Below are positions 18,014-26,325 of a DNA stretch of 64,000 nucleotides, in pieces; the stretch's first letter is position 1, and each line of letters begins with the position of its first letter. This DNA is from Paenibacillus sp. E222 (GTDB taxonomy: Bacteria > Bacillota > Bacilli > Paenibacillales > Paenibacillaceae), in NCBI RefSeq assembly GCF_013401555.1, contig NZ_CP058552.1, forward strand, positions 744,001 to 808,000, in the 5' to 3' direction. Both the position numbers and the translations under genes were made by a program. A model generated the notes under the pieces. It was not told the origin of the DNA and made no database searches. It saw nothing but the letters and a program-made list of their open reading frames with translations.

Positions 18014-18868
18014 CTACTCTTTCAGTCCTGTCATGGCAACTCCCTCAATGAAGCGCCGTTGTGCCAGGAAAAAAACAATCAGCAGCGGCAGGGTCGCCAT
18101 AACAGTGGCACTCATCAGATATTGCCAGGCTGTTCCCACTTCATCCGTGAACAAGGATAACCCAAGCGGCAGCGTCATCAGTTCTCGCGAGTTAATGAAA
18201 ATCAACGGATCGAAAAACTCATTCCAGATCGTCACAAACGTAAAGATTGTCAGCGTAGCCATACCGGGCTTGGCAATCGGAAGCATAATACGTGCATAGA
18301 TCTTGAATCGGTTGCAGCCGTCAATCATCGCCGCTTCCTCCAGCTCGGTGGGTACTGTAATGAAGAACTGCCGCATCACAAAGATGCCAAACACGCCGCC
18401 CGCCCCAAAGATCGGCAGTAAAATCAGCGGAAGATGTGTATCAATCCATCCCAGCTGCCGCATGAACAGAAACATGGGAATTGCCGTCACCTCATGGGGA
18501 ATCATCATCGCACTCAGCAGGATGAGAAATACCACATTACGTCCCTTGAACGGAATTTTGGCAAATGCATACCCGGCGAGTGATGCAAAGAACACCGTAC
18601 CCAACACAACCACAGCAGCAATATATACACTGTTAAAATAAAAACGATGAAACGGAATCAATCGAAAGACATCGATGTAGTTCTGAAATCGGAAGGTATC
18701 CGGTATCCACTGTGGTGGATAGGTAAATATGCTCTGGGGCTCCTTGAATGACGTCGATATCATCCAGATAAATGGAACAAGCATGATCAGCGAGATCAGA
18801 GTCAGCAGCAAATACGTCCCAAGGGCACTGCCTGTCTTGCGAATCGAAGAATTAGGCATCGCCTTCAT
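18014..18868 (-). CDS. Sugar ABC transporter permease (MalG type)
   Basis: 284-residue inner-membrane permease of the carbohydrate uptake 1 family, with six predicted helices and the EAA loop ELEEAAMIDGCNRFKIYARI near residue 195. ATG 18868 overlaps the end of the preceding permease gene by 17 bases and has AAAGAGGTGGG about 8 bases upstream. This suggests translational coupling. It pairs with the MalF-type permease and the binding lipoprotein at 20532. No ATPase gene is in the unit; a shared MsmX/UgpC-type ATPase encoded elsewhere is the usual solution. Confidence 0.92.
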   Translation of the reverse strand: MKAMPNSSIRKTGSALGTYLLLTLISLIMLVPFIWMISTSFKEPQSIFTYPPQWIPDTFRFQNYIDVFRLIPFHRFYFNSVYIAAVVVLGTVFFASLAGYAFAKIPFKGRNVVFLILLSAMMIPHEVTAIPMFLFMRQLGWIDTHLPLILLPIFGAGGVFGIFVMRQFFITVPTELEEAAMIDGCNRFKIYARIMLPIAKPGMATLTIFTFVTIWNEFFDPLIFINSRELMTLPLGLSLFTDEVGTAWQYLMSATVMATLPLLIVFFLAQRRFIEGVAMTGLKE

Positions 18869-19766
18869 TGAATACCCACCTCTTTCGAAGCTGCCATTGC
18901 AGCAGTGTCAAAATCAGCACGATAAAGAACAGCACATACGCAAGCGAAGAAGCGTAGCCGAACTGAAATAATTTGAATGCTTTTTCCCAGATATAATAGA
19001 CCAATACCTTTGTGCTGTTGCTCGGCCCTCCCTGTGTCATGACGTAGATCTGTCCAAACACCTTGAGCGAGCCAATCACAGTCATGACCATGGTTAGAAA
19101 CACCGTTGGCGTAATCATGGGCAGCGTGACGTTAAAGAAAGTTCCCCTTCTGCCCGCGCCATCCAGTGTTGCCGCTTCGTAAAGCGAACGCGGCACCTGC
19201 TGAATGGCTGCAATGAACAACACCATATTCAGACCCACATTTTTCAGTACACTCGTCACAATAACCGCAGGCATCGCCAGATCCTGATTGTAGAGCCAGG
19301 CCGGACCCTTGATGCCTATCATTAACAGAAGCTGATTGATCAGTCCCGACTCTGTGGCATACATCAGCTTCCATACGATGGACCATACAATCAGCGAGGT
19401 CATGACCGGAACGAAGATGGCTGTTCGAAAAATCCCGATGCCGCGCAAACTTCTGGATAGCAGCAATGCGAGCAGCAAAGCAAGCACAATGTTAAGCGGC
19501 ACAAGCCCCGCAGTGAAATAAACCGTATTGGCGAGCACTTTCCAGAACATGGCGTCTGTCATCACATTCCGGTAATTCTCCAGTCCAATAAAATGATGAT
19601 CCCCCAGCAGCGGCCAGTCGGTCAGGCTCATGTATAGCGCGAGACCCATGGGAAACAGCAGCAGCAGGGTAAACCCGAGCACCATCGGTGATACAAACAG
19701 CCATCCCGCGATCTGGGCCTCTCTGGCGAGCGGACCTCTTCCTGTACGCTTGCGTGAATGGGTCAC
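18852..19766 (-). CDS. Sugar ABC transporter permease (MalF/UgpA type)
   Basis: 304-residue permease with six helices and the EAA loop LYEAATLDGAGRRGTFFNVT. The start WLFVSPMVLGFTLLLLFPMG is typical of MalF/UgpA proteins. GTG 19766 has AAGGGGAGGGCC upstream. The gene lies 33 bases after the TIM-barrel gene and overlaps the next permease, so all are one transcript. Confidence 0.92.
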   Translation of the reverse strand: MTHSRKRTGRGPLAREAQIAGWLFVSPMVLGFTLLLLFPMGLALYMSLTDWPLLGDHHFIGLENYRNVMTDAMFWKVLANTVYFTAGLVPLNIVLALLLALLLSRSLRGIGIFRTAIFVPVMTSLIVWSIVWKLMYATESGLINQLLLMIGIKGPAWLYNQDLAMPAVIVTSVLKNVGLNMVLFIAAIQQVPRSLYEAATLDGAGRRGTFFNVTLPMITPTVFLTMVMTVIGSLKVFGQIYVMTQGGPSNSTKVLVYYIWEKAFKLFQFGYASSLAYVLFFIVLILTLLQWQLRKRWVFNEGDA

Positions 19767-19799
19767 AGTCAGGCCCTCCCCTTTATCAATTTTCTTCCT

Positions 19800-20501
19800 C
19801 TAGTCTGGACGGTTCAGATTGTCCACCGCATTACGGAAGGCGTTAACAGCCCTTCGCAGCTGCTCCTCTGCTCTGCCTGTTACGACCGCTCCAAGCATGA
19901 TCGCCTTGACTCCGGTATCGTGCAGCACCCGAACATCCTCCGGCACCAGCTTACGCTGAGAAGGAACCAATACCGGAATTTGCGCCTGCAAGACCAGACG
20001 GCGATACTTGAGCACGTCCGCAAAGCTTAGCGGTGTACCATATTCATTTCCAGGCACAATAGATGCCTCCAGGGCGGTGAAGCCGTAATGGGCCGCAGAC
20101 GTGACGAGAGAAGGTTCATATTCGTCGTTGATTGCAAACGTGGGTTCCAGCCCCAGATTATCCAGCATGAAGGAAGGCAAGTGATGTGCATAGATCGAAT
20201 AGAAGTCAAAACCCAGCCCGGAAAGCCGCTCCACATCCTCTCGCCTTGCTCCATCAATACTGCCGGATGGCACGACCCCAAGCGGACCGTCAAACTCGCT
20301 ACGAATCGCCTGAAAAACTTCGGCATAGTTGTCCAGTGGACCAAAATGATTCCCGCTGGCGCGATGACCGACATTATAATGCACCTTCAGTGCATCAGCG
20401 CCCTCTTCAATTGCTGCCCGGGCCAAAGATAGATCGTTCTCGGGGAGGCTGACCACAAGTGACAGCGATTTCCGATCAAGCAATTCCTTGAATTTGCCCA
20501 T
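19800..20501 (-). CDS. TIM-barrel protein of sugar locus, function unknown
   Basis: 233 residues with the alternating strand-helix pattern of a TIM barrel. Strand ends include SLVVSLPEND, EEGADALKVHYNVG, LGVVPSGSID, LGFDFYSIYAHH and VKAIMLGAVVTG; the last resembles a C-terminal phosphate-binding loop. This recalls small aldolase/epimerase barrels such as NanE or PcrB, but no family is certain. The start is ATG 20501, 8 bases after AGGAGG; an in-frame GTG at 20510 is part of that site. It sits between the binding lipoprotein and the permeases, so it probably handles the imported compound. Confidence 0.65.
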   Translation of the reverse strand: MGKFKELLDRKSLSLVVSLPENDLSLARAAIEEGADALKVHYNVGHRASGNHFGPLDNYAEVFQAIRSEFDGPLGVVPSGSIDGARREDVERLSGLGFDFYSIYAHHLPSFMLDNLGLEPTFAINDEYEPSLVTSAAHYGFTALEASIVPGNEYGTPLSFADVLKYRRLVLQAQIPVLVPSQRKLVPEDVRVLHDTGVKAIMLGAVVTGRAEEQLRRAVNAFRNAVDNLNRPD

Positions 20502-20531
20502 TATGCTCACCTCCTGTTTCTATAAAATGAT

Positions 20532-21827
20532 TTATTGTTGCAGTACGCTTTGGATCTCTTCCTGCATTTGCTTCAGATTATCCTCGGGTGTCGCTGAACG
20601 AGCGAACAATCGATCAAATCCCTGCAATACCGCATTGTCGATATCCTGCCAACGGATATGACCGGGAATCAAGCGCGCTTTTGGCATTTCATTAATCACC
20701 GCCTGCACAATATGCTCCTTGCTCGGATTATTCGGCTGATTAATGAACGCATCGGAGTTCAGCACAGAGGTACGCGGAGGCACAAAATAGGTGGCCGTCG
20801 CCTGAATACCCTGCTCACTGGCAAAATACTTCAACAGCTTCTTGGTTTCCTCCGGATGCTTGCTGTCGTTGAACATGGCATATCCAGCCTGCCCCAGCAT
20901 CGGTACGCTGCCCTGTGAGCCGGAAGGCATAGGAGCGATACTCCATTCAAAATCCGTAATCTCTCTTGCCTTGGAAACATAGCTGTAGTTATCGAAGAAC
21001 ATGCCCACATTGCCAGCATCGAAGCTGACCTGCTCGCCTGCTTTTGGATGCGATTCATCGGTGAACATCATGCGCTCCAGCAGTTCAAAGGTCTGTACGC
21101 CATAAGCATCGTTCCAGGTGAACTTCGTCATGCCTTCGTCGAACGGGCCGCTGCCATTGGACCAGGAATATGAGGAGAGCACAGCCCATGTCTTCCAATC
21201 GCGAAAAAAGTTGGCGCCATAGATCCGGTTGGTCGCCTCCTTGCTGGTAATCGCCTTGGCGGACTTCTCGAACTGTTCCCATGTCCATTGCCCTTGGCTG
21301 GCAAGTGTATTCGGGTCGGTCAGGCTGGCCTTGTCGAACAGCGTTTTATTGTAGAACATAACCACCGGAGGTGTGGAAAAAGGCAGCCCCAGCAGCTGAT
21401 CGCCATCACGGAACAAATCCAGTGTACTTGGTATATAATCATCCAGTTTGAACTGGACATCATCCTTGAACTCGGATACATCAGCCAGGATGTGATTGGA
21501 TTTGAATTGTGGCACCATCCGCTCTGATACCCATGCGATATCCGGGAGAGAGCCTCCAGCGGCAAGCACCGAAATTTTTTGCTGGTATTCTGCGAAAGGA
21601 ACGGATTCCATCGTCACCTTGATGCCTGGATTTTCCTGCGTGAAGCCATCGATCAGCTTGTTGTATACATCCATATGTGCCTGATTGCCCCACATCATGA
21701 ATTTCAGCTCAACCTCTCCATTCTCCCCGGCTGCTTGCCCAGGATCACTTCCGGAATTGGAGCTTGTGCACCCGATTGAAGCAACCATCATGAGTAAGAG
21801 TAGCAATATCAGTCCTGCTTTTTTCAT
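20532..21827 (-). CDS. Sugar ABC transporter binding lipoprotein
   Basis: 431-residue SBP_bac_1-type lipoprotein. The signal peptide MKKAGLILLLLLMMVASIGC ends in the lipobox. The mature part has ELKFMMWGNQAHMDVYNKLI and IKVTMESVPFAEYQQKISVL, and ends LKQMQEEIQSVLQQ. ATG 21827 is 6 bases after AAGGGGG; an earlier in-frame ATG at 21866 has no ribosome site. It follows the YesN/YesM pair and precedes the transporter genes, the common Gram-positive arrangement for import of plant-derived oligosaccharides. Confidence 0.92.
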   Translation of the reverse strand: MKKAGLILLLLLMMVASIGCTSSNSGSDPGQAAGENGEVELKFMMWGNQAHMDVYNKLIDGFTQENPGIKVTMESVPFAEYQQKISVLAAGGSLPDIAWVSERMVPQFKSNHILADVSEFKDDVQFKLDDYIPSTLDLFRDGDQLLGLPFSTPPVVMFYNKTLFDKASLTDPNTLASQGQWTWEQFEKSAKAITSKEATNRIYGANFFRDWKTWAVLSSYSWSNGSGPFDEGMTKFTWNDAYGVQTFELLERMMFTDESHPKAGEQVSFDAGNVGMFFDNYSYVSKAREITDFEWSIAPMPSGSQGSVPMLGQAGYAMFNDSKHPEETKKLLKYFASEQGIQATATYFVPPRTSVLNSDAFINQPNNPSKEHIVQAVINEMPKARLIPGHIRWQDIDNAVLQGFDRLFARSATPEDNLKQMQEEIQSVLQQ

Positions 21828-21930
21828 GAAAATCCCCCTTATGGACGTAGTGGTATACATGTGCAACCAAAGTATAACGAAGGCATCGCCCGCTCATAAA
21901 TCACGTCAATTACAGAAATGGTATGGTATT

Positions 21931-22698
21931 TCAAGAAATGCTGAATCGGTCACGATATTCCCCTGCTGTCCATCCCACCTGCTGCTTGAATACCAGCATG
22001 AAGTGCTTGGGACTCTGATGCCCGGATAACCTTGCAACATCATAGATTTTGAGCCCTGTGTTAACCAGCAGCCACTTGGCCCGTTCCATACGAGCCTCAG
22101 CAACGTATTCGGAGTAATTGGTTCCTGTTTCGTTCTTGAACAACTGGCTTAGATAGGTGGGGTTCAGATGAACCAGAGCTGCTATGGTCTGAAGTCGCAG
22201 GTCCCCATCGGGGTGCTGCTTGATGTGCTCCTTCACATCTCGGATAATCTTTCGCGCATCTCCGCCGGAGTGCTCTGCTTTCCCAGATGGCTCCGTGACT
22301 GGAAGGGTTGAAATGCCGTACCTGCGATCCAGCAGCAACTGAATTTTTTGGATGCATAACGCCAGTTCATGACGTTCAATCGGCTTCAGCAGATAGTTCA
22401 ACACCCCGTACTCCATCGCCCTGCGTGCATATTCAAACTCCCCGTACCCGCTTATGATGATCATCAGCAGTTCAGGGTACATATCTCTTGCTTTGGATAC
22501 CAGTGTCAATCCGTCCATTCCACGCATGCGAATATCCGTGATCAACACATCCGGTACTTCACATCTCAGAAAATCCAGTGCCTCGACTCCGCTAGAAGCT
22601 TCACCTGTTACCTCGAACTGAGGAGCCGCCTGTACAATCAGCTCTCTCAGTCCCTGACGGATGACCGTCTCATCCTCCACAAGCAATACTTTATACAT
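21931..22698 (-). CDS. YesN-type AraC response regulator
   Basis: 255-residue response regulator: receiver domain 1-120 with acidic pocket VEDE and phospho-site D55 in DVLITDIRMRGMDG, then an AraC-type double HTH (about 155-253; LNPTYLSQLFKNETGTNYSE and KIYDVARLSGHQSPKHFMLV). ATG 22698 lies 10 bases after AAAGGGG. It should be phosphorylated by the upstream kinase and activate the transporter genes downstream. Confidence 0.92.
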   Translation of the reverse strand: MYKVLLVEDETVIRQGLRELIVQAAPQFEVTGEASSGVEALDFLRCEVPDVLITDIRMRGMDGLTLVSKARDMYPELLMIIISGYGEFEYARRAMEYGVLNYLLKPIERHELALCIQKIQLLLDRRYGISTLPVTEPSGKAEHSGGDARKIIRDVKEHIKQHPDGDLRLQTIAALVHLNPTYLSQLFKNETGTNYSEYVAEARMERAKWLLVNTGLKIYDVARLSGHQSPKHFMLVFKQQVGWTAGEYRDRFSIS

Positions 22699-22703
22699 GC
22701 GCT

Positions 22704-24527
22704 TCATTCCCCTTTCGGTTGAAGTTGAATGGATATCGTCACCGCCAGGCCCTGCCCGGGACTGCCATCGACGCTCAGGCTGCCGCCTTCTCCATACATG
22801 AGTCGGAGCCTTTGGGCGATATTGTTAAGTCCCAGCCTGTCCCCCGCATGACAGCGCAATGCCTCATTGGAGGGCTGCCGAGCAATGGATTCATTTAATT
22901 CATCAATCTCCGCCTGAGCCATGCCTTTGCCATTGTCACGTACAATAATCAGCAGCTCATCATCAAATTTCAATGCAGATACCCAGATCACCCCGCCATC
23001 CGCCTGCCCTTCAATGCCATGGTAGACCGCGTTCTCCACCAGCGGTTGCAATACCAGCTTGGGAATCAGACAATCTGTAGCAGCTTCATCGATGTCATAG
23101 ATTACCTCCAGCTTGCCGTCATAACGTACTTGTTGAATGCGTACATAGGATTGCACAAAAGCCAATTCTTCCTGAAGTGGAACCCTCCGATCTACCTTAT
23201 CAATCGTATAACGCAGCAGCTTGCCAAGTGCCGTCACCATATCAGACACCTCAGCGTGCTTCTGGCGGACCGCCATCATGTTGATGGACTCTAATGTGTT
23301 GTATATAAAATGAGGATTGATCTGGCTCTGCAATGCTGACAACTCCGCCTCTCGCTCTTGAATGCCCAACAGAAATACCTCGTTGAACAGTCGATGGATC
23401 TCTTCCATCATCCGGTTAAAACCCCTGCTAATCTGTCCGAACTCATCATTGCTAAAGTGCGCTACGCGCTGGCTAAAGTCTCCCTGCTCCACCCGAATCA
23501 TATTGTGCTTCAATCGAATCAGCGGCCTCGTTATGCGGTAGGATAAGAGAACCGCGAGAACTGCTACCGCCGCCATACATAACACAGCGAATCCAAACGT
23601 AAACGTGAGCATCTCGCCTGATTCCTTCTGAATAACGGCAATAGGTGTCAGGCTGATCACCGAAAGTCCTGAATAGCTGGAATGGTGCTGTACGTAGAGA
23701 TAGGGCTTCCCATCAAGGACAACCTTCTGGTTGCCTGCGTAGCCTTGAAGCTGGCCATGCGTTAACAGTTGGTCGTATGCGGACAAGCCTCCGGCTGAGG
23801 TGCGTTCGAATAGGAGCCGCTGCTTGCTGTCGACAATCATCAGGCTCGCATTTTGCTCAAAATTCAGATTGGACAAGAGCTGACCGAAAGCTTCCAGCCG
23901 GATGTCGATCAGGATGTAGCCCAGTCGCTGGAGTGTCCCCGGATCACGAATCTCACGGGCAACCGATATATACGGCTCTTCATGACTGCCCGTGTAATAG
24001 CTGGGCTCGTGCGGAGGAAGCAGACGCCATTCGCCTTCCGAGCCGTTAAGCTCAGCAAACCAGTCATCCTGCCTGCTGTCCCATACCGGATTCACTGCCA
24101 GTGAATCCAGATTGGAGAACAAAATGCCGCTGTTGCTAATCAGATGGATGCCACGAATTTCCGGTCGGTCATACGCCTGACCGGACGTGTAGAGCTTCAT
24201 TTTCAGGTAATCATCGGACCTCGCCCATGTACCCGATCCCATCGGAGCATTGTATTTGCCCAGAATGCCGAGCACCATCTGATCGTAGAGCGGCAAGAGC
24301 GACAACCGCTCGAAGTCCTTGAGCAGCCGATTCAGATTGGTGTTAATCTGGCGAACAATATCAATGGTGAACTGCTCCGTCTTGCGATCAATCGTCTGCG
24401 AGAAATGCAGGTAATTCACTACTCCCTGCAAGCTTAGCGGCAGCAAGGTCAGCCCCAGGAACAACAGGAGCAGCTTGGTGCGCAGATTCATATTTCTTCC
24501 GAAATAACCTTGTACCTTGTCCATCAT
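22704..24527 (-). CDS. YesM-type sensor histidine kinase
   Basis: 607-residue membrane kinase. An N-terminal helix (LLLLFLGLTLLPLSLQGVV) and a second at about 300 flank an extracellular dCache-like sensor. A HAMP segment follows (SYRITRPLIRLKHNMIRVE), then the His_kinase motif LQSQINPHFIYNTLESINMM with the phospho-His, and an HATPase_c domain (VLQPLVENAVYHGIEG, DNGKGM). The start codon follows GGAGGGATGAACGGAA. Kinase and regulator are nearly contiguous. It probably senses the sugar or its binding-protein complex, as others of this family do. Confidence 0.92.
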   Translation of the reverse strand: MMDKVQGYFGRNMNLRTKLLLLFLGLTLLPLSLQGVVNYLHFSQTIDRKTEQFTIDIVRQINTNLNRLLKDFERLSLLPLYDQMVLGILGKYNAPMGSGTWARSDDYLKMKLYTSGQAYDRPEIRGIHLISNSGILFSNLDSLAVNPVWDSRQDDWFAELNGSEGEWRLLPPHEPSYYTGSHEEPYISVAREIRDPGTLQRLGYILIDIRLEAFGQLLSNLNFEQNASLMIVDSKQRLLFERTSAGGLSAYDQLLTHGQLQGYAGNQKVVLDGKPYLYVQHHSSYSGLSVISLTPIAVIQKESGEMLTFTFGFAVLCMAAVAVLAVLLSYRITRPLIRLKHNMIRVEQGDFSQRVAHFSNDEFGQISRGFNRMMEEIHRLFNEVFLLGIQEREAELSALQSQINPHFIYNTLESINMMAVRQKHAEVSDMVTALGKLLRYTIDKVDRRVPLQEELAFVQSYVRIQQVRYDGKLEVIYDIDEAATDCLIPKLVLQPLVENAVYHGIEGQADGGVIWVSALKFDDELLIIVRDNGKGMAQAEIDELNESIARQPSNEALRCHAGDRLGLNNIAQRLRLMYGEGGSLSVDGSPGQGLAVTISIQLQPKGE

Positions 24528-24740
24528 TTCCGTTCATCCCTCCCTCTCCCGATCATTGTATGATCCCTCTTCATAGATCAATCTGGATATAACTGGGGTC
24601 ATCATATCCAGTTTTAATGATCGATGGCTATCCTGCCAACCATGGGATTGGTACGGAATTTCAAGATTGAAGCGCAGGCTTTCGGGGAAACGCAAAAAAG
24701 CCAACTGTATCGCTACAGTCGACTACTCTTCTATTGCATC

Positions 24741-24767
24741 AAAAAACCGACTGCATTATGCAATCGG
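24741..24767 (-). terminator. Terminator overlapping the 3' end of spo0E-like gene 1
   Basis: CCGATTGCAT and ATGCAGTCGG pair on the minus strand, followed by TTTTTT. The stop codon of the gene lies inside the hairpin. Confidence 0.75.
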
Positions 24768-24944
24768 CTGTCTTTTCATAAAGTGTTTTTTATATTTGAA
24801 GCGATTATATTCATTAATTAGTTCGTCCAATACCATCGATTGTTGAAGGACTTTGTAGTCTTGCATGCCATGATATTCCGCCAATCGACTTAACTCATGC
24901 CTGTTCTGTTCGATTTGGTCTCTAATCTGCTTCGGTTCTCTCAC
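24756..24944 (-). CDS. Spo0E-like aspartyl-phosphate phosphatase, copy 1
   Basis: 62-residue Spo0E-family protein: a helical hairpin (IRDQIEQNRHELSRLAEYHG) followed by the family signature SMVLDELINEYNRF, equivalent to SQELD. Spo0E proteins dephosphorylate Spo0A~P and delay sporulation. GTG 24944 is chosen because GAGGGGG lies 8 bases before it; ATG 24953 is too close. The same start region (GGGGTGCATGCTGTGAGAGA) precedes copy 2 at 25839. The tail KRQPIA is encoded by the terminator hairpin. Two further sporulation-linked features, a CcdC-like gene and peptide-receptor genes, lie upstream. Confidence 0.88.
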   Translation of the reverse strand: MREPKQIRDQIEQNRHELSRLAEYHGMQDYKVLQQSMVLDELINEYNRFKYKKHFMKRQPIA

Positions 24945-25191
24945 AGCATGCACCCCCTCTTTTTAAAACATTTTAGGATACATTGCCAAAAAATTCATAT
25001 TTTATTCCTTTGCAAAATAAAATGTTTGCTTACATAATAATATTTTCATAACCAACATTTTGCATTAATTCGTGAAAATTGTCACAACTACCGCATATAG
25101 ATATAGTTCACTTACGCCAAACTACATATCGTACGCATGGAAAAAATGGAGTCCCTTAACGTAAAAACTAAAGACAGAAACCCATTATAAA

Positions 25192-25701
25192 TTATGTTCC
25201 AATCGTATGCTGTACTTTGCTCGTTCTGGAGCGGATTAGAATCCCTGCCACACGCACCAAAACCATAGCAGCCGTCATTAATATAAATGCAGGACCGATA
25301 TTCTGAAGATCCAATTGATGCTCAATTGCATAGTGATATGCTTGCTGCGGATGATGCGTGATCCATTCCACCGGGATAATGCGTAGCAGGAATGCCGCCG
25401 CCCAAACGACCACACTACCTATCCCCACTCGGGTATACCACTTACCTGCCGTCGCATCGAATTCCATACGCGTTATTCCCAGCACAATCATTCCAAACAT
25501 TGCTCCTACAATGACAGCCACCAACAAAAACAGCACATTATTGCCTGTAAAAGTCATGTATTTAAGAAATTTGGCTGCATAATAACCCATAATAACGAAA
25601 GGTAGCAATAACCGATAATAACGTACTGGCTTTCGTCCAATTGAAGTAAATACTAATACCGCAAACATGATGATCATCTGAATCCACATGCTCGTTGTCA
25701 T
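25192..25701 (-). CDS. CcdC/DUF1453-like membrane protein
   Basis: 169-residue membrane protein with about five helices (MWIQMIIMFAVLVFTSIG, RLLLPFVIMGYYAAKFL, VLFLLVAVIVGAMFGMIVLG and so on), resembling CcdC/DUF1453 proteins. RKPVRYYRLLLPF early in the chain is typical. Function is unknown. ATG 25701 follows AGGGGG at a good distance. It lies between two Spo0E-like genes on the same strand. Its upstream region carries two copies of a TCCAC-N6-GTGGA palindrome. Confidence 0.75.
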   Translation of the reverse strand: MTTSMWIQMIIMFAVLVFTSIGRKPVRYYRLLLPFVIMGYYAAKFLKYMTFTGNNVLFLLVAVIVGAMFGMIVLGITRMEFDATAGKWYTRVGIGSVVVWAAAFLLRIIPVEWITHHPQQAYHYAIEHQLDLQNIGPAFILMTAAMVLVRVAGILIRSRTSKVQHTIGT

Positions 25702-25770
25702 ATGTTGTTCCCCCTGTAATTTGCTTGATTTGATGCTTTAAGCATAGCAGGGAGAACATCGCTCTAGCGT

Positions 25771-25810
25771 CCACAAACGGGTGGATAACGTGGTCCACCT
25801 GTGGGTGGAT
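25771..25810. promoter_or_regulatory. Tandem 16-bp palindromes upstream of the CcdC-like gene
   Basis: TCCACAAACGGGTGGA (25771-25786) and TCCACCTGTGGGTGGA (25795-25810), both TCCAC-N6-GTGGA, start to start 24 bp. Candidate binding sites for an unidentified dimeric regulator. Confidence 0.55.
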
Positions 25811-25838
25811 CATAGTGGAGGATAAGAGCATTAACAAA

Positions 25839-26000
25839 TTAGTATTTCTCTCTTAGTCGAATGTATTTATTAATCAGTTCATCCAGCACCATAGACTGCT
25901 TAAGAACCTTATCATCATGCATGCCATGTTTCTCCACCAACCGACGCAAATGTTGCCGATTCTGCTCGATTTGATCTTTGATCTGTTTGATTTCTCTCAC
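25839..26000 (-). CDS. Spo0E-like aspartyl-phosphate phosphatase, copy 2
   Basis: 53-residue Spo0E-family protein, close paralogue of the 24756 gene: IKDQIEQNRQHLRRLVEKHG, then SMVLDELINKYIRL. The signature segment SMVLDELIN is identical in both. GTG 26000 is used, by the same leader comparison as for copy 1. Predicted to act on Spo0A~P or a related phospho-protein in the cytoplasm. The two copies flank the CcdC-like gene and look like a local duplication. Confidence 0.87.
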   Translation of the reverse strand: MREIKQIKDQIEQNRQHLRRLVEKHGMHDDKVLKQSMVLDELINKYIRLREKY

Positions 26001-26164
26001 AGCATGCACCCCTTTTTCAAACAATTTAGATTACAGCTTAAATCCTCCATTTTTTTCGTTTAAACCCTTCATAATGACAAAAACATATGATGTTTTGCAG
26101 AATTTTGTAAAAATGATTCTTTAGAAAACTTTTATATCCATTTGTCGACCGGATTATTAAACAC

Positions 26165-26194
26165 AAAAATAGCCTACTGCAAAAACAGTTGGCT
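26165..26194 (-). terminator. Terminator after the orphan HTH-TPR receptor gene
   Basis: On the minus strand AGCCAACTG pairs with CAGTAGGCT, followed by ATTTTTG. The stretch 26001-26325 holds no other gene I can support. Confidence 0.7.
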
Positions 26195-26325
26195 GTTTGA
26201 ATATTTATTAATTTATGCAATATTGTTCAATTGTAATATCTATTGATATTTTACGTTTATTTCTTCATTAGCAAACTTATATATTTCCCTTACAGATTTA
26301 CACATTTCATTAAGGCTACAGATAC

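Noticed and set aside
24690..24715. ACTGTA-TCGC-TACAGT hairpin before the YesM kinase gene
   Set aside because: Short stem without a T-run or a gene it could serve; probably incidental.
26038..26220. 60-codon minus-strand frame after the orphan receptor, tested as a signal peptide gene
   Set aside because: It runs through the terminator hairpin, lacks a ribosome site and has no signal-peptide layout; earlier starts close within 7 codons.
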